The notes beneath the pieces were generated by a model. The model saw only the letters and a list, made by a program, of their open reading frames with translations. It made no database searches and was not told the DNA's origin. A stretch of 64,000 bases of DNA from Celeribacter halophilus (GTDB lineage: Bacteria > Pseudomonadota > Alphaproteobacteria > Rhodobacterales > Rhodobacteraceae). The DNA lies in the NCBI RefSeq assembly GCF_900114135.1, contig NZ_FORY01000005.1:1-64000 (forward strand), given 5' to 3'. Positions 46,140-55,409 of the stretch are shown here, in pieces (positions within the stretch are counted from its first letter, which is position 1; the number at the start of each line of letters is the position of its first letter). The position numbers and the translations under genes are program-made.

Positions 46140-46817
46140 ATGAAACCTGCTCATCCGTATCGGCTTCCGAAGCGCAACCTGCGCCGGCTCTGCCAACAGT
46201 TCCGCCGCGACGAGAGTGGTTCAGGGGTCGTCGAGACCGTTCTGGTGCTGCCTCTGCTGATCTTCTTGTTGCTGTTCATCATCACGTTTTTTCTCGCTTT
46301 CGGCGCCAAGACCGATGCGAACCAGGCCAATTACACGATCTCGGATTACCTCTCGCGTCAAACCGACGAGATTGACGGGGTTTTCGTGGACGGGCTGGCG
46401 GATCTCTACAGGTTCCTGAACAATGACGCAGACATCGCCCTGCGCGCCTCTGCCGTGCAATTTGTTGTGGATGACGAAGGCACCGAATATTACCAGCTGG
46501 TCTGGTCCTATGGCACCGGCAACTATGACGCGCTCACCAACAGCGATCTCGACACGATCGAAGGCGTCTTGCCTTTGATGTCCGATGGCGAACAAGTCCT
46601 TGTTGTCGAGACCAGCCGCACATGGTCGCCTTTCTTTGATGTCGGATTGGGAGATGTCGACTTTACCGATGTGGTCACCACGAAGCCGCGCTTTTCCTCG
46701 CAAGTGGCCTTCGACGACGGAACCGTTGGCAGCGGCAGCAGCTACGTCCATTCCGATGGCACGGAAGAGTCTTCAGACGGGCTTCTGTCATCAATCATTG
46801 GCAGTTTGACCAACTAA
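46140..46817 (+). CDS. Second TadE/TadF-like pilus protein
   Basis: 225 residues behind AAGGAGG. ESGSGVVETVLVLPLLIFLL is again the TadE-type motif with TM helix (residues about 24-50). The mature periplasmic region is acidic and Ser/Asp-rich toward the C-terminus. It completes a three-gene operon. The main tad genes (tadA, cpaB, flp) are not in this window. Confidence 0.82.
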   Translation: MKPAHPYRLPKRNLRRLCQQFRRDESGSGVVETVLVLPLLIFLLLFIITFFLAFGAKTDANQANYTISDYLSRQTDEIDGVFVDGLADLYRFLNNDADIALRASAVQFVVDDEGTEYYQLVWSYGTGNYDALTNSDLDTIEGVLPLMSDGEQVLVVETSRTWSPFFDVGLGDVDFTDVVTTKPRFSSQVAFDDGTVGSGSSYVHSDGTEESSDGLLSSIIGSLTN

Positions 46818-46897
46818 AACGGCGTCCGGCCTCCCGCTTCACAAGTGTCCGGCACAGCTCCCGCGACATCCGGACGCCGGAGCCAATCGGGCGCAGA

Positions 46898-47386
46898 TCA
46901 ATCGATCCGCGCACCCGTGCCGATCCGCGCCGCAATCACATCCGCCATCGCCTTGCCCTGCCCTGCGGGGGTGACACCGCCCACGCCCACGCGCTTGCCA
47001 AAGCGCCACCACAAGCCGGGGGCCCAGACACGCGAAGCCGGCGTTTTCAGACGGATCATAAACCCGTTCGACGGCTTGAAGGCAAAAGTGCCCCGCTCGA
47101 CCCCTGCAATATCATCCAGCCGACACAGCACACGCCCACGCGTGCCATCCAGCCCTTCCTCGACCAGTTCCTCTTCCGTCAGAACAAGCCGACAGGCTGT
47201 TGCCTGCCACAAGCGCCAGGACACCCAGAACACCGCCGCCGCAAAGACCAGCAGCATGGCGACCCAGCCCGCCCCAAGGGCCTCTGGCCCGAGCGCGACA
47301 CGCAGGAGCAAAACTCCGAGCACGCCAAGCATCGCCACGGCACTCACACGACGCATCGGCGACGGGGTCACATTCAGATCACTCAT
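46898..47386 (-). CDS. Two-TM hypothetical protein, PH-like
   Basis: 162 residues from ATG 47386. Two close TM helices (residues about 15-55) precede a cytoplasmic beta-rich domain (CRLVLTEEELVEEGLDGTRG, then RLDDIAGVERGTFAFKPSNG) that resembles small bacterial PH-like domains. The enzyme role is unknown. Single gene, convergent with the tad-like operon and divergent from the lipoprotein gene. Confidence 0.7.
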   Translation of the reverse strand: MSDLNVTPSPMRRVSAVAMLGVLGVLLLRVALGPEALGAGWVAMLLVFAAAVFWVSWRLWQATACRLVLTEEELVEEGLDGTRGRVLCRLDDIAGVERGTFAFKPSNGFMIRLKTPASRVWAPGLWWRFGKRVGVGGVTPAGQGKAMADVIAARIGTGARID

Positions 47387-47518
47387 CGGCTCTCTCCTCT
47401 GGCACACACTGGCTTACCCCATGCGCTTTAGCCCGAGGCGGCCAAAAGGGAAAGGCGGATTGTCCCGCGCCGCGCCGCAGGCTAGAACGGAGAAAGCAAC
47501 CTCGTCCGGGAATCTCTC

Positions 47519-47854
47519 ATGTCGCACACACGCCCATCATCGCTGCTTCTGACAGGGGGGATTGCCCTGATGCTCGGCCTGTCCGCCTGTGCCGAGCGCC
47601 CTGATCTGTCGGGCCGCGTGGCCCCTATTGATCCGGACCAGCCTTGGCCCAGCCTTCTGGACAGCGCCAACTTGGCCCAGAGCGGGACCGCAACGGGCAG
47701 CGAAGAGGACAGTCTGGATCAGGCGCAAACTCTGGAGGCCCGCGCCGCAGCCTTGCAGGCCCGCGCCAGCCGCCTGTCGCGAGCGCCCATCCTGAACCAG
47801 ACAGAGCGCGACCAGCTCCAGTCCGCCGTTACGCAGCTGAACGCCGCCGACTGA
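47519..47854 (+). CDS. Small lipoprotein
   Basis: 111 residues with a clear lipoprotein signal: a hydrophobic run ending GLSAC, so Cys24 should be lipidated. The mature part is polar, then helical (AQTLEARAAALQARASRLSR) and could be a short coiled coil. No family is recognised. It sits 107 bp ahead of hom. Confidence 0.75.
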   Translation: MSHTRPSSLLLTGGIALMLGLSACAERPDLSGRVAPIDPDQPWPSLLDSANLAQSGTATGSEEDSLDQAQTLEARAAALQARASRLSRAPILNQTERDQLQSAVTQLNAAD

Positions 47855-47961
47855 GCATCAACAAAGCGACACCCGCACGAGACCAAACGCGCACAAGAGT
47901 TGCACATACCCCCGTTCACCGCTATCAGAACGGTCAGTTTTTGCCCCAGCCGGAGCCTCCT

Positions 47962-49272
47962 ATGCCCAATACCCCGTCCTCCCAAGCCCCCCTGCGTCTT
48001 GGCATTGCAGGTCTTGGCACCGTTGGCGTCGGCGTGATCAAGATCATCCAGCGCAAAGCCAACCTTCTGGCACAGCGCACGGGGCGATCCGTGGTCATCT
48101 CCGCCGTCTCCGCACGCTCCCGCGACAAGGATCGCGGCGTGACGATTTCCGGTTACGCGTGGGAAGACGATCCCGTGGCTCTGGCGCTGCGCGATGATGT
48201 CGATCTGTTCGTCGAACTGATGGGCGGCTCTGACGGTCCGGCCAAGGCCGCAACCGAAGCCGCGCTTGCCGCAGGCAAGGATGTGGTTACCGCGAACAAG
48301 GCGATGCTCGCCCATCACGGTCAGATGCTGGCCGAAAAAGCCGAAGCCAAAGGCGCGGCCCTGCGTTTTGAAGCGGCTGTCGCGGGCGGCATTCCGGTGA
48401 TCAAAGCCCTGACCGAAGGGCTTGCGGGCAACCGGATCGAGCGCATCGCGGGCGTGATGAACGGCACCTGCAACTACATTCTGACCCGCATGGAGAACGA
48501 AGGCCTCTCCTATGACGAGGTATTCGAGGCCGCAAAGGCCCTTGGCTATCTCGAAGCCGATCCGACTTTGGACGTGGGCGGAATCGACGCCGGTCACAAA
48601 CTGGCGCTTCTGGCCGCCATCGGCTTTGGCACGCAGGTCGATTTCGACAATATGGTGCTCGAAGGCATCGAACGGATCACCATCGAGGACATCCGCCACG
48701 CCGCCGACATGGGCTATCGTATCAAACTTCTGGGGGTTGCGCAGATGACGGGCCGTGGCCTTGAGCAGCGCATGACACCTTGCCTTGTGCCGGCGCTCTC
48801 GCCCTTGGGACAGTTGGAAAATGCCACCAATATGTGTGTGCTGGAAGGCGACGAGGTAGGCCAGATCGTGCTGCGCGGCGCAGGTGCGGGCGAAGGTCCC
48901 ACCGCCTCTGCCGTCATGTCCGACGTGCTCGACATCGCCCGTGGCATTCGCGTGCCGACCTTTGGCGTGCCCGCCGCTGCGCTGGAGAAATCCACCCCCG
49001 CAGTCGCCGCCACCCCCGCGCCCTATTACCTGCGCATGTCGCTTCTGGACAAACCGGGTGCCTTGGCGAAAATCGCCGCCGCTCTGGGCGATGCGGGTGT
49101 CTCCATCGACCGGATGCGCCAATACGGTCAGGACGTGAACCCCGAGGTTGCGCCCGTGCTCATCGTCACAGATGCCACCTCACGCGCCTCGCTGGACGCC
49201 GCTCTCGACGGCATGAAAGCCACGGGGGTTCTCGCCACAAACCCCGTCGCGATCCGCATCGAAAACCTGTAA
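47962..49272 (+). CDS. hom: Homoserine dehydrogenase
   Basis: 436 residues from ATG 47962; the frame runs further upstream over the lipoprotein gene, which is rejected. The NAD(P) site is LGIAGLGTVGVGVIKII, the substrate region includes AGVMNGTCNYILTRM and LGYLEADPTLDVGGIDAGHK, and a C-terminal ACT domain begins YYLRMSLLDKPGALAKIAAA, giving threonine control. It is monofunctional, without aspartate kinase. It makes homoserine for threonine and methionine. Confidence 0.95.
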   Translation: MPNTPSSQAPLRLGIAGLGTVGVGVIKIIQRKANLLAQRTGRSVVISAVSARSRDKDRGVTISGYAWEDDPVALALRDDVDLFVELMGGSDGPAKAATEAALAAGKDVVTANKAMLAHHGQMLAEKAEAKGAALRFEAAVAGGIPVIKALTEGLAGNRIERIAGVMNGTCNYILTRMENEGLSYDEVFEAAKALGYLEADPTLDVGGIDAGHKLALLAAIGFGTQVDFDNMVLEGIERITIEDIRHAADMGYRIKLLGVAQMTGRGLEQRMTPCLVPALSPLGQLENATNMCVLEGDEVGQIVLRGAGAGEGPTASAVMSDVLDIARGIRVPTFGVPAAALEKSTPAVAATPAPYYLRMSLLDKPGALAKIAAALGDAGVSIDRMRQYGQDVNPEVAPVLIVTDATSRASLDAALDGMKATGVLATNPVAIRIENL

Positions 49273-49312
49273 CGCACGGCCCTTTTCCGCGCGTCCATTC
49301 ACACACGACGAA

Positions 49313-49341
49313 GGCGGGCGCATGTTCGGATGCTGCCCGCC
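49313..49341 (+). terminator. Hairpin after hom
   Basis: GGCGGGCGCAT and ATGCTGCCCGCC pair (one bulged T) around GTTCGG. No T-run follows, so its role as terminator is uncertain. Confidence 0.45.
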
Positions 49342-49547
49342 CGCGCCAATTCGGACGCGGGAAAATCCACGCAACCCGCCGTGTCGCGACGCATCAAAAC
49401 GTCGCAAAAACTTCACCTTTCCAGACTGTTGGCGCAAACATGGAAATGTTAGCGCTGTGACAACTCCCCTACCCTTGCCCCGCTCGGGAACATGTGGTCA
49501 TGAAGGGAGAACAGAACTCCCTGTCCGCCGAAAAGGACCCGTAAGAC

Positions 49548-50513
49548 ATGTCGCAAACTCCCACCTTCCATGACCGTATGCTTTCCCTTGGCCTCGCCCG
49601 CGTCGCAGAGCAGGCCGCCCTCGCCTCCGCCGATTTCATCGGCCTCGGGGACGAGAAAGCCGCGGATCAGGCCGCTGTGAACGCCATGCGCGAACAGCTC
49701 AACTCGCTCGACATCAAAGGTGTCGTGGTGATCGGCGAAGGCGAGCGCGACGAAGCCCCGATGCTCTTCATCGGCGAAGAAGTCGGCTCCGGCAACGGAC
49801 CCGCCGTGGACATCGCGCTTGATCCGCTCGAAGGCACAACCCTGACCGCCAAAGACATGCCCAACGCGCTGACCGTGATCGCCATGGCCCCGCGCGGCAC
49901 GCTGCTGCACGCGCCGGATGTCTATATGGACAAACTTGCCATCGGCCCCGGCTATCCCGAAAACGTCGTCTCGCTGGACATGACGCCGACCGAACGGGTT
50001 CACGCCCTCGCAAAGGCCAAAGGCGTTGCGCCCAACCAAATCACCCTGTGCGTGCTGGAACGTCCGCGCCACGAAGACATGATCGCCGAGCTGCGTGCCA
50101 CAGGTTGCGCCATCCGCCTCATCACCGATGGCGATGTCGCCGGTGTCATCCACTGTGCCGAACCGACAACAGGGATCGACATGTATATGGGCTCCGGTGG
50201 CGCACCAGAAGGCGTTCTCGCCGCCTCCGCGCTCAAATGCATGGGGGGCCAGATGTGGGGCCGCCTGTTGTTCCGCAATGATGACGAACGGGGCCGCGCC
50301 GCCAAAGCCGGCATCACCGATCTCAACAAGGTCTACTCGCGCGACGAGCTTGTGACCTCCGACGTGATCTTTGCCGCCACCGGTGTCACCGATGGTTCCA
50401 TTGTGCGCGGCATCAAACGCGAGCCGACCCACCTGACCACGGAAACCATCCTAATGCGCTCGAAAACCGGCTCCGTGCGTCACATGACCTACCGCAACCC
50501 GATCAAGAAATAA
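49548..50513 (+). CDS. glpX: Fructose-1,6-bisphosphatase class II
   Basis: 321 residues, start ATG 49548 behind AAAGGA. The lithium-sensitive phosphatase motifs are VIGEGERDEAPMLFIGE and DPLEGTTLTA, with GSGGAPEGVLAASAL further on. It dephosphorylates fructose-1,6-bisphosphate in gluconeogenesis and possibly sedoheptulose bisphosphate. Followed by a terminator and then recJ. Confidence 0.95.
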   Translation: MSQTPTFHDRMLSLGLARVAEQAALASADFIGLGDEKAADQAAVNAMREQLNSLDIKGVVVIGEGERDEAPMLFIGEEVGSGNGPAVDIALDPLEGTTLTAKDMPNALTVIAMAPRGTLLHAPDVYMDKLAIGPGYPENVVSLDMTPTERVHALAKAKGVAPNQITLCVLERPRHEDMIAELRATGCAIRLITDGDVAGVIHCAEPTTGIDMYMGSGGAPEGVLAASALKCMGGQMWGRLLFRNDDERGRAAKAGITDLNKVYSRDELVTSDVIFAATGVTDGSIVRGIKREPTHLTTETILMRSKTGSVRHMTYRNPIKK

Positions 50514-50534
50514 GCGGCGGGTTTTCCCATTTTG

Positions 50535-50561
50535 AAGGCGGCTCTTTCGGGCCGCCTTTTT
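50535..50561 (+). terminator. Terminator of glpX
   Basis: AAGGCGGC-TCTTTCGG-GCCGCCTTTTT is an 8-bp stem with T-run. Confidence 0.9.
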
Positions 50562-50605
50562 CATGCGCGATTGCAAGTTTCGCACGCTTGGGCGATACAT
50601 GAGCC

Positions 50606-52351
50606 ATGCATGATTTCCTGAATGTTTCCGCGTCTCTCACAGGTCGCCGCTGGGTCGGCCCCTCGGTCGAACGCAACCGTCTGGCCGAGGCGCTCGCGCA
50701 ACAGACCGCCCTGCCCCTGCCCCTGTGCCAGACCCTCGCACGGCGCGGCGTGGCCCCCGATGATGTGGCAAATTTCCTTGAGCCCAAGCTCAAAGACCTG
50801 CTGCCCGATCCCTTGACGCTCAAAGACATGGGCACCGCCGCCACACGTTTTCTCAAAGCCGTCAAAGCCCGCGAGAAAATCGCTGTGTTTGCCGATTACG
50901 ATGTGGATGGCGGCACCTCTGCGGCGCTGCTGATCACATGGCTGCGGCAGATGGGCCTGCCCTCGACCCTCTACATTCCCGACCGGATCGACGAGGGCTA
51001 TGGCCCCAACGAACCGGCGATGGAGGGGCTGGCCCGCGATCACGACCTCATCATCTGCGTCGATTGCGGCACCCTGTCCCATGAGGCCATTGCCGCCGCG
51101 AAAGGTGCGGATGTGATGGTGCTGGATCACCACTTGGGCGGCGAGACCCTGCCGGAGTGCGTCGCCGTGGTGAACCCGAACCGTCAGGACGAAAGCGGCG
51201 ATCTGGCGCATCTCTGTGCCGCCTCTGTCGTCTTTCTCATGCTGGTCGAAGCCGGACGCCAGATGCGCAGCGAAGGCGCCAAAGGCCCTGATCTCATGGC
51301 AATGCTCGATCTCGTGGCGCTGGCCACCGTGGCCGATGTCGCCCCGCTGGTCGGCGTGAACCGTGCGCTGGTGCGGCAAGGACTCAAGGTCATGGCCCGC
51401 CGCGAACGCATCGGGCTGCGCGCGCTTGCGGATGTCTCGCGCATGGACAGTGCGCCCACCTCCTATTCGCTCGGCTTTCTCTTGGGACCCCGCATCAACG
51501 CGGGCGGACGGATCGGAGCCGCCGATCTGGGCGCGCGCCTGCTCTCCACCGAGGACCCGAACGAGGCGCAGGCCCTTGCCGAACGCCTCGACCATCTCAA
51601 CACGGAACGCCGCGAGATCGAGAATGCGGTGCGCGATGAGGCTTTGGTGCAAGCCGAGCAACGCGGTCTCGACGCGCCGCTGGTCTGGGCGGCGGGCAAT
51701 GGTTGGCATCCCGGCGTGGTGGGCATCGTCGCCTCGCGACTCAAAGAGGCCACCAACCGCCCCGCCATCGTGATCGGCTTCGACGAAGACGGCGTCGGCA
51801 AGGGATCGGGCCGCTCTGTCACCGGCGTCGACCTCGGCGCCTCGATCCAGCGCCTTGCCGCAGAGGGTCTTCTGGTCAAAGGCGGCGGTCACAAGATGGC
51901 TGCGGGGCTGACCGTGATGCGTGACAAGCTGGAGCCTGCGATGGAGCGTCTGTCGGATCTTCTGGCGAAACAGGGCGCGGGCGATCTCGGCCCGTCGGAT
52001 CTGAAACTCGACGGGATGCTCATGCCTGGCGCGGCCTCCCCCGAACTGATCGCGCAACTCGAAGCCGCCGGCCCCTATGGCGCCTCCGCCCCCGCCCCGC
52101 GCTTTGCCTTCCCCGACTGCGCCATCCATTTCGCCCGCCGCGTCGGTGAGAGCCACCTCAAAGTGACCTTCTCCGACGGACAAGGTCCGCGCCTTGACGC
52201 GATCTGTTTCGGAGCCTTCGACAGCCCGCTCGGCCCCGCCCTCGAACACCATGGCGGCGCGCGCTTCCATCTGGCCGGCCGTCTTGAGATCAACACATGG
52301 GGCGGACGGCAATCGGTGCAACTGCGTCTGGAAGATGCCGCAGAGGCCTGA
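50606..52351 (+). CDS. recJ: Single-stranded-DNA exonuclease RecJ
   Basis: 581 residues. DHH phosphoesterase motifs: FADYDVDGGTSAALLI and VMVLDHHLGGE, then the DHHA1 motif GGGHKMAAGLT and the OB-fold end. The usual fourth motif (GPRINAGGRIG) is present. 5'-3' exonuclease in recombination and mismatch repair. Its ribosome site is weak. tRNA-Glu follows 100 bp later. Confidence 0.95.
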   Translation: MHDFLNVSASLTGRRWVGPSVERNRLAEALAQQTALPLPLCQTLARRGVAPDDVANFLEPKLKDLLPDPLTLKDMGTAATRFLKAVKAREKIAVFADYDVDGGTSAALLITWLRQMGLPSTLYIPDRIDEGYGPNEPAMEGLARDHDLIICVDCGTLSHEAIAAAKGADVMVLDHHLGGETLPECVAVVNPNRQDESGDLAHLCAASVVFLMLVEAGRQMRSEGAKGPDLMAMLDLVALATVADVAPLVGVNRALVRQGLKVMARRERIGLRALADVSRMDSAPTSYSLGFLLGPRINAGGRIGAADLGARLLSTEDPNEAQALAERLDHLNTERREIENAVRDEALVQAEQRGLDAPLVWAAGNGWHPGVVGIVASRLKEATNRPAIVIGFDEDGVGKGSGRSVTGVDLGASIQRLAAEGLLVKGGGHKMAAGLTVMRDKLEPAMERLSDLLAKQGAGDLGPSDLKLDGMLMPGAASPELIAQLEAAGPYGASAPAPRFAFPDCAIHFARRVGESHLKVTFSDGQGPRLDAICFGAFDSPLGPALEHHGGARFHLAGRLEINTWGGRQSVQLRLEDAAEA

Positions 52352-52403
52352 TGCCCGCTTCCGTCACAAATTTTTGAAAAAACTCTCTCCGGAAGCAAAA
52401 TAT

Positions 52404-52532
52404 CTCTTGCGCCGCCCGCGCGTATTTCATAGATACGCGCCACGCCAAGCGCGGTCCGTTCGTCTATCGGTTAGGACGCCAGGTTTTCAACCTGGAAAGA
52501 GGGGTTCGATTCCCCTACGGACTGCCACTTTT
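52404..52532 (+). repeat. Inverted repeat copy 1 (contains tRNA-Glu)
   Basis: A 129-bp sequence matched in inverted orientation at 54173-54301 with one mismatch seen (C/A just before the tRNA). It covers a 5' hairpin (GCGCGTAT/ATACGCGC around TTCATAG), the whole tRNA-Glu gene and CACTTTT after it. Confidence 0.9.
52453..52527 (+). tRNA. tRNA-Glu (TTC), copy 1
   Basis: 75 nt with encoded CCA. Acceptor GGTCCGT/ACGGACT, anticodon stem CCAGG/CCTGG with loop TTTTCAA (anticodon TTC), T arm AGGGG/CCCCT. The coding strand runs with recJ. Confidence 0.96.
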
Positions 52533-52685
52533 TCCTCCCTATAGTTTAAACAGATTAAAACGGATGCGAGAGCATCGCGCTAGGTTTGTCGTGGCCGTGG
52601 CTCAATAGAAGCGCTGCAAGCGACATCACCCGCACTTCACACCATATGCTCCCCGCTTTAACCGCAAAGAAAATCGGATCAAAAA

Positions 52686-52711
52686 TGATCCGCCTATCTT
52701 TTTCCTGCGTA
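52686..52711 (+). promoter_or_regulatory. Candidate RpoE (ECF) autoregulated promoter
   Basis: TGATCC (52686-52691), then a 16-bp spacer and CGTA (52708-52711). This resembles the R. sphaeroides RpoE promoter type. It would put the start of transcription near 52718, upstream of the ribosome site and ATG at 52813. Confidence 0.6.
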
Positions 52712-52812
52712 GTCAGGATATGTTGATCGAAAGCACAGAACGTCCCGCATCACATCGCAGGGAGTACCGGCGCGTCCTCAGTGGCGCCGCCAAGGAAAGG
52801 CCGCGACAGGAT

Positions 52813-53409
52813 ATGACACAGGAGAGCCCTTCCTCCGATCCCGCCGCCGATGCGTTGCACGCACTCTCTCAGGAAACGCTTTGGATGCTGGCCGTGCGCG
52901 ACACGCGGGACAAAGTGGCGTTTGCGGCTCTCTTCGATCATTTTGCCCCGCGGCTGAAGGGCTTCATCATGCGCTCGGGCACAGGCTCGGGTCAGGCGGA
53001 AGAGATTGTGCAGGATGTCATGCTGACGGTCTGGCGCAAATCCGCGATGTTCGACCCTCAACGCGCACAGGTGTCCGGCTGGATTTATCAAATTGCGAGA
53101 AATCGCCAGATTGATGTGATCCGCAAAGAGAACCGCCCCGTACCAGAGGAGTTGCACGCAGATCAGGCCACAGAGCCGGATGCGCAGCAGATGCTGGGTC
53201 TCGAACAGGAGGCCTGCAAGTTGAAAACCGCGATTGGCCGGCTGAAACCGGACCAGCGCGAGATGATAGAGAAGGCTTATCTGGGAGAATTGACCCATCA
53301 GGAGATCAAATCCCAGACCGGCCTGCCGCTTGGCACGATCAAATCCAGAATCCGTTTGGGACTGGAAAAATTGCGCCATGAATTGAAGGACATGCGATCA
53401 GATGGCTGA
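52813..53409 (+). CDS. rpoE: ECF sigma factor RpoE (singlet-oxygen type)
   Basis: 198 residues from ATG 52813 (MTQESPSSDP, behind ACAGGA); a start at 52720 would coincide with the predicted transcription start. Sigma region 2 (FAALFDHFAPRLKGFIMRSG, then QAEEIVQDVMLTVWRK) and region 4 (LTHQEIKSQTGLPLGTIKSR) are clear. With ChrR directly downstream it matches the group that controls the response to singlet oxygen in Rhodobacter. Flanked by inverted tRNA-Glu repeats. Confidence 0.9.
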   Translation: MTQESPSSDPAADALHALSQETLWMLAVRDTRDKVAFAALFDHFAPRLKGFIMRSGTGSGQAEEIVQDVMLTVWRKSAMFDPQRAQVSGWIYQIARNRQIDVIRKENRPVPEELHADQATEPDAQQMLGLEQEACKLKTAIGRLKPDQREMIEKAYLGELTHQEIKSQTGLPLGTIKSRIRLGLEKLRHELKDMRSDG

Positions 53410-54037
53410 AATCACGCATCATATTCCGGACCACGTGCTCGCAGCCTATGCGACAGGGTCTTTGTCGGAGCCTTATGCGCTCGTGGTGGCCACGCATCTG
53501 TCGATGTGTCTGGAATGCCGCGCCAATTACGAGGCCCATCAGATGCTTGGTGGGGCGGTGCTGGAAATGGCCTCGACCGAGGCGCTTTCCGGTGATCTGA
53601 AAACCGGAGTCATGGCCATGCTCGATACCCCCGTTGTGCCGCAGCCCGCGCACAGCCGCTCCGGCATCTACCCCGGACCGGTCATGGCCGCCCTCAAAGG
53701 TCGCCCTCCACGCTGGAAATCCTTGGGGCTGGGCGTCCGTCAGTGCATCCTTACGGGCAATTCGGAAGGCTCTGTGCGGCTTTTGTATATCCCTCCGGGA
53801 CAAGCCGTGCCGGATCACGGGCATAACGGGCTGGAACTCACGCTGGTACTTCAGGGCAGCTTTGTGGATGAAACCGGTCGGTTCGACGTGGGTGATGCCG
53901 AGGTCGCCGATCAGGATCTGGAGCACACGCCGGTCGCAGAGGCCGGCCCGCCCTGTATCTGCCTTGCCGCGACGGATGCGCCTTTGAGGTTCAATGCCTT
54001 TGTGCCGCGCCTGTTGCAGCCGATCTTTCGAATCTGA
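53402..54037 (+). CDS. chrR: Zinc anti-sigma factor ChrR
   Basis: 211 residues, overlapping rpoE by 8 bp. The N-terminal anti-sigma domain binds zinc through His7, His32, Cys36 and Cys39 (HLSMCLEC), shifted by one from R. sphaeroides. A cupin-like domain follows with HGHNGLELTLVLQG and a further conserved His in DLEHTP. It holds RpoE inactive until singlet oxygen or organic peroxide causes turnover. All metal ligands are present, so it should be functional. Confidence 0.92.
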   Translation: MAEITHHIPDHVLAAYATGSLSEPYALVVATHLSMCLECRANYEAHQMLGGAVLEMASTEALSGDLKTGVMAMLDTPVVPQPAHSRSGIYPGPVMAALKGRPPRWKSLGLGVRQCILTGNSEGSVRLLYIPPGQAVPDHGHNGLELTLVLQGSFVDETGRFDVGDAEVADQDLEHTPVAEAGPPCICLAATDAPLRFNAFVPRLLQPIFRI

Positions 54038-54172
54038 ACCACATGAGACAGGGCGCAGAGCGTCCTGTCTTTTGACACGGCGAAAGCCAAGACAGGAGCA
54101 CAGCCTACGCGATAGGCATGTGTCATTTGCAGATGCGGAGCGGTCTTGCGACCTGTCATATTTTAGGGAAAT

Positions 54173-54301
54173 AAAAGTGGCAGTCCGTAGGGGAATCGAA
54201 CCCCTCTTTCCAGGTTGAAAACCTGGCGTCCTAACCGATAGACGAACGGACCGCGCTTTGCGTGGCGCGTATCTATGAAATACGCGCGGGCGGCGCAAGA
54301 G
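54173..54301 (-). repeat. Inverted repeat copy 2 (contains tRNA-Glu)
   Basis: Reverse-complement partner of 52404-52532, with a single mismatch noticed over 129 bp. Together they frame a 1640-bp segment holding rpoE-chrR. Confidence 0.9.
54178..54252 (-). tRNA. tRNA-Glu (TTC), copy 2
   Basis: Identical in all 75 nt to the copy at 52453-52527, in the opposite orientation. It has the same 5' leader hairpin. Confidence 0.96.
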
Positions 54302-54359
54302 GGATTCTTTATGGAATTGCAATTTTCTCCATAATTTTTCCAACACAGATCTCACACCA

Positions 54360-55406
54360 CTATCCTCCATGCGATATCGCACGTCCCGCAGCCTCGCTCC
54401 GGAGCGGGGACCGGGCCTTGGAATAGGCTACCGGATCAAACATCGTCGCATGTCCTCGCCCGCCATCTTTAGACTGATAGAGTGCCAGATCAGCGTCATG
54501 AATCATCTGTTTCGCGGAGGGGGTGTCATAAAATCCGGTTGTCGTGATCCCGATAGAGGCTGAAATGCTGCAAGGTTTGCCCTGATACGGAATTGGCTCC
54601 TCCAACCGCGAAATCAGGCGCTGCGCCTTTGCCACGAGGTCTGTGTCATGGGAGCATGTCTTATAGACCAGAATGAATTCATCCCCGCCCAAACGCGCCG
54701 CGAGATCATCCTCTCCGGTTTCCTCCCGCAGAATACCGGCCACCTTCTGCAAAACCGCATCACCAGCGGCATGGCCCAAGGTGTCATTCACCGTTTTGAA
54801 ATAATCGAGATCAAGGTGCATCAGCGCGAAGGACGTATTGCTTCGCAAAAGGCGTTCCAGATGTTGGTCCAGCGCCCGCCGGTTCCTCAGCCCCGTCAGC
54901 ATATCGGTCACAGCCTGTTCTTCCGCCGCAGCTTTCGCGTGTTGCAGACGGGCGTTCAGCTCTTTGGTCTCTTCCATAACGGCAGATTTCGCCTCCACCA
55001 GATAGAGCATTTCAATCGCCAGATCGGTATGGGCAAAATCGCCCGCGCTCAAACGGTAGTCGGCCACAGCATCCACGATGGAGATTCCGAAGGACAGGTT
55101 GAGGAAATTCGCCCCCACGTTCGGAAGCGCCGCCGCCATCCCCTTGAGCGGTGTCGGACGACCGGAGCGGAAAGTGAGAGACAGTTTGGTATCCAACGGC
55201 ACAGGCCCCGCACCGCGCCCCCGTCCATGATCGCGCAGCGCAAACACCTCTGTCACCTGTCGGCCGATCAACTCCTCCGCAGGGCGCAATTTCGCGAGCG
55301 TCGGCCCCACCGACAAGATCACCCCCGCGTCGCAAAAGGTCAGGCTCAACGGCATGAAGGCCAGAAGCGGGTTCACATCGCATGTCACAGGCGTCACCAC
55401 ACTCAC
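54360..55406 (-). CDS. Diguanylate cyclase with H-NOX-associated (HNOBA) domain
   Basis: 348 residues from GTG 55406, 3 bp after the H-NOX-like gene. Residues about 10-140 resemble the HNOBA/PAS-like partner domain (LTFCDAGVILSVGPTLAKLR, then NFLNLSFGISIVDAVADYRL). A coiled coil follows (VEAKSAVMEETKELNARLQ). The GGDEF domain has LDLDYFKTVNDTLGHAAGD and ARLGGDEFIL, so it should make c-di-GMP. The RxxD inhibitory site is absent in the expected place. Its activity is probably set by the H-NOX-like partner. Confidence 0.85.
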   Translation of the reverse strand: MSVVTPVTCDVNPLLAFMPLSLTFCDAGVILSVGPTLAKLRPAEELIGRQVTEVFALRDHGRGRGAGPVPLDTKLSLTFRSGRPTPLKGMAAALPNVGANFLNLSFGISIVDAVADYRLSAGDFAHTDLAIEMLYLVEAKSAVMEETKELNARLQHAKAAAEEQAVTDMLTGLRNRRALDQHLERLLRSNTSFALMHLDLDYFKTVNDTLGHAAGDAVLQKVAGILREETGEDDLAARLGGDEFILVYKTCSHDTDLVAKAQRLISRLEEPIPYQGKPCSISASIGITTTGFYDTPSAKQMIHDADLALYQSKDGGRGHATMFDPVAYSKARSPLRSEAAGRAISHGG

Positions 55407-55409
55407 GTC

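Noticed and set aside
50561-52321. 586-codon minus-strand frame opposite recJ
   Set aside because: recJ has all DHH motifs on the plus strand, and the antisense product shows no domain.
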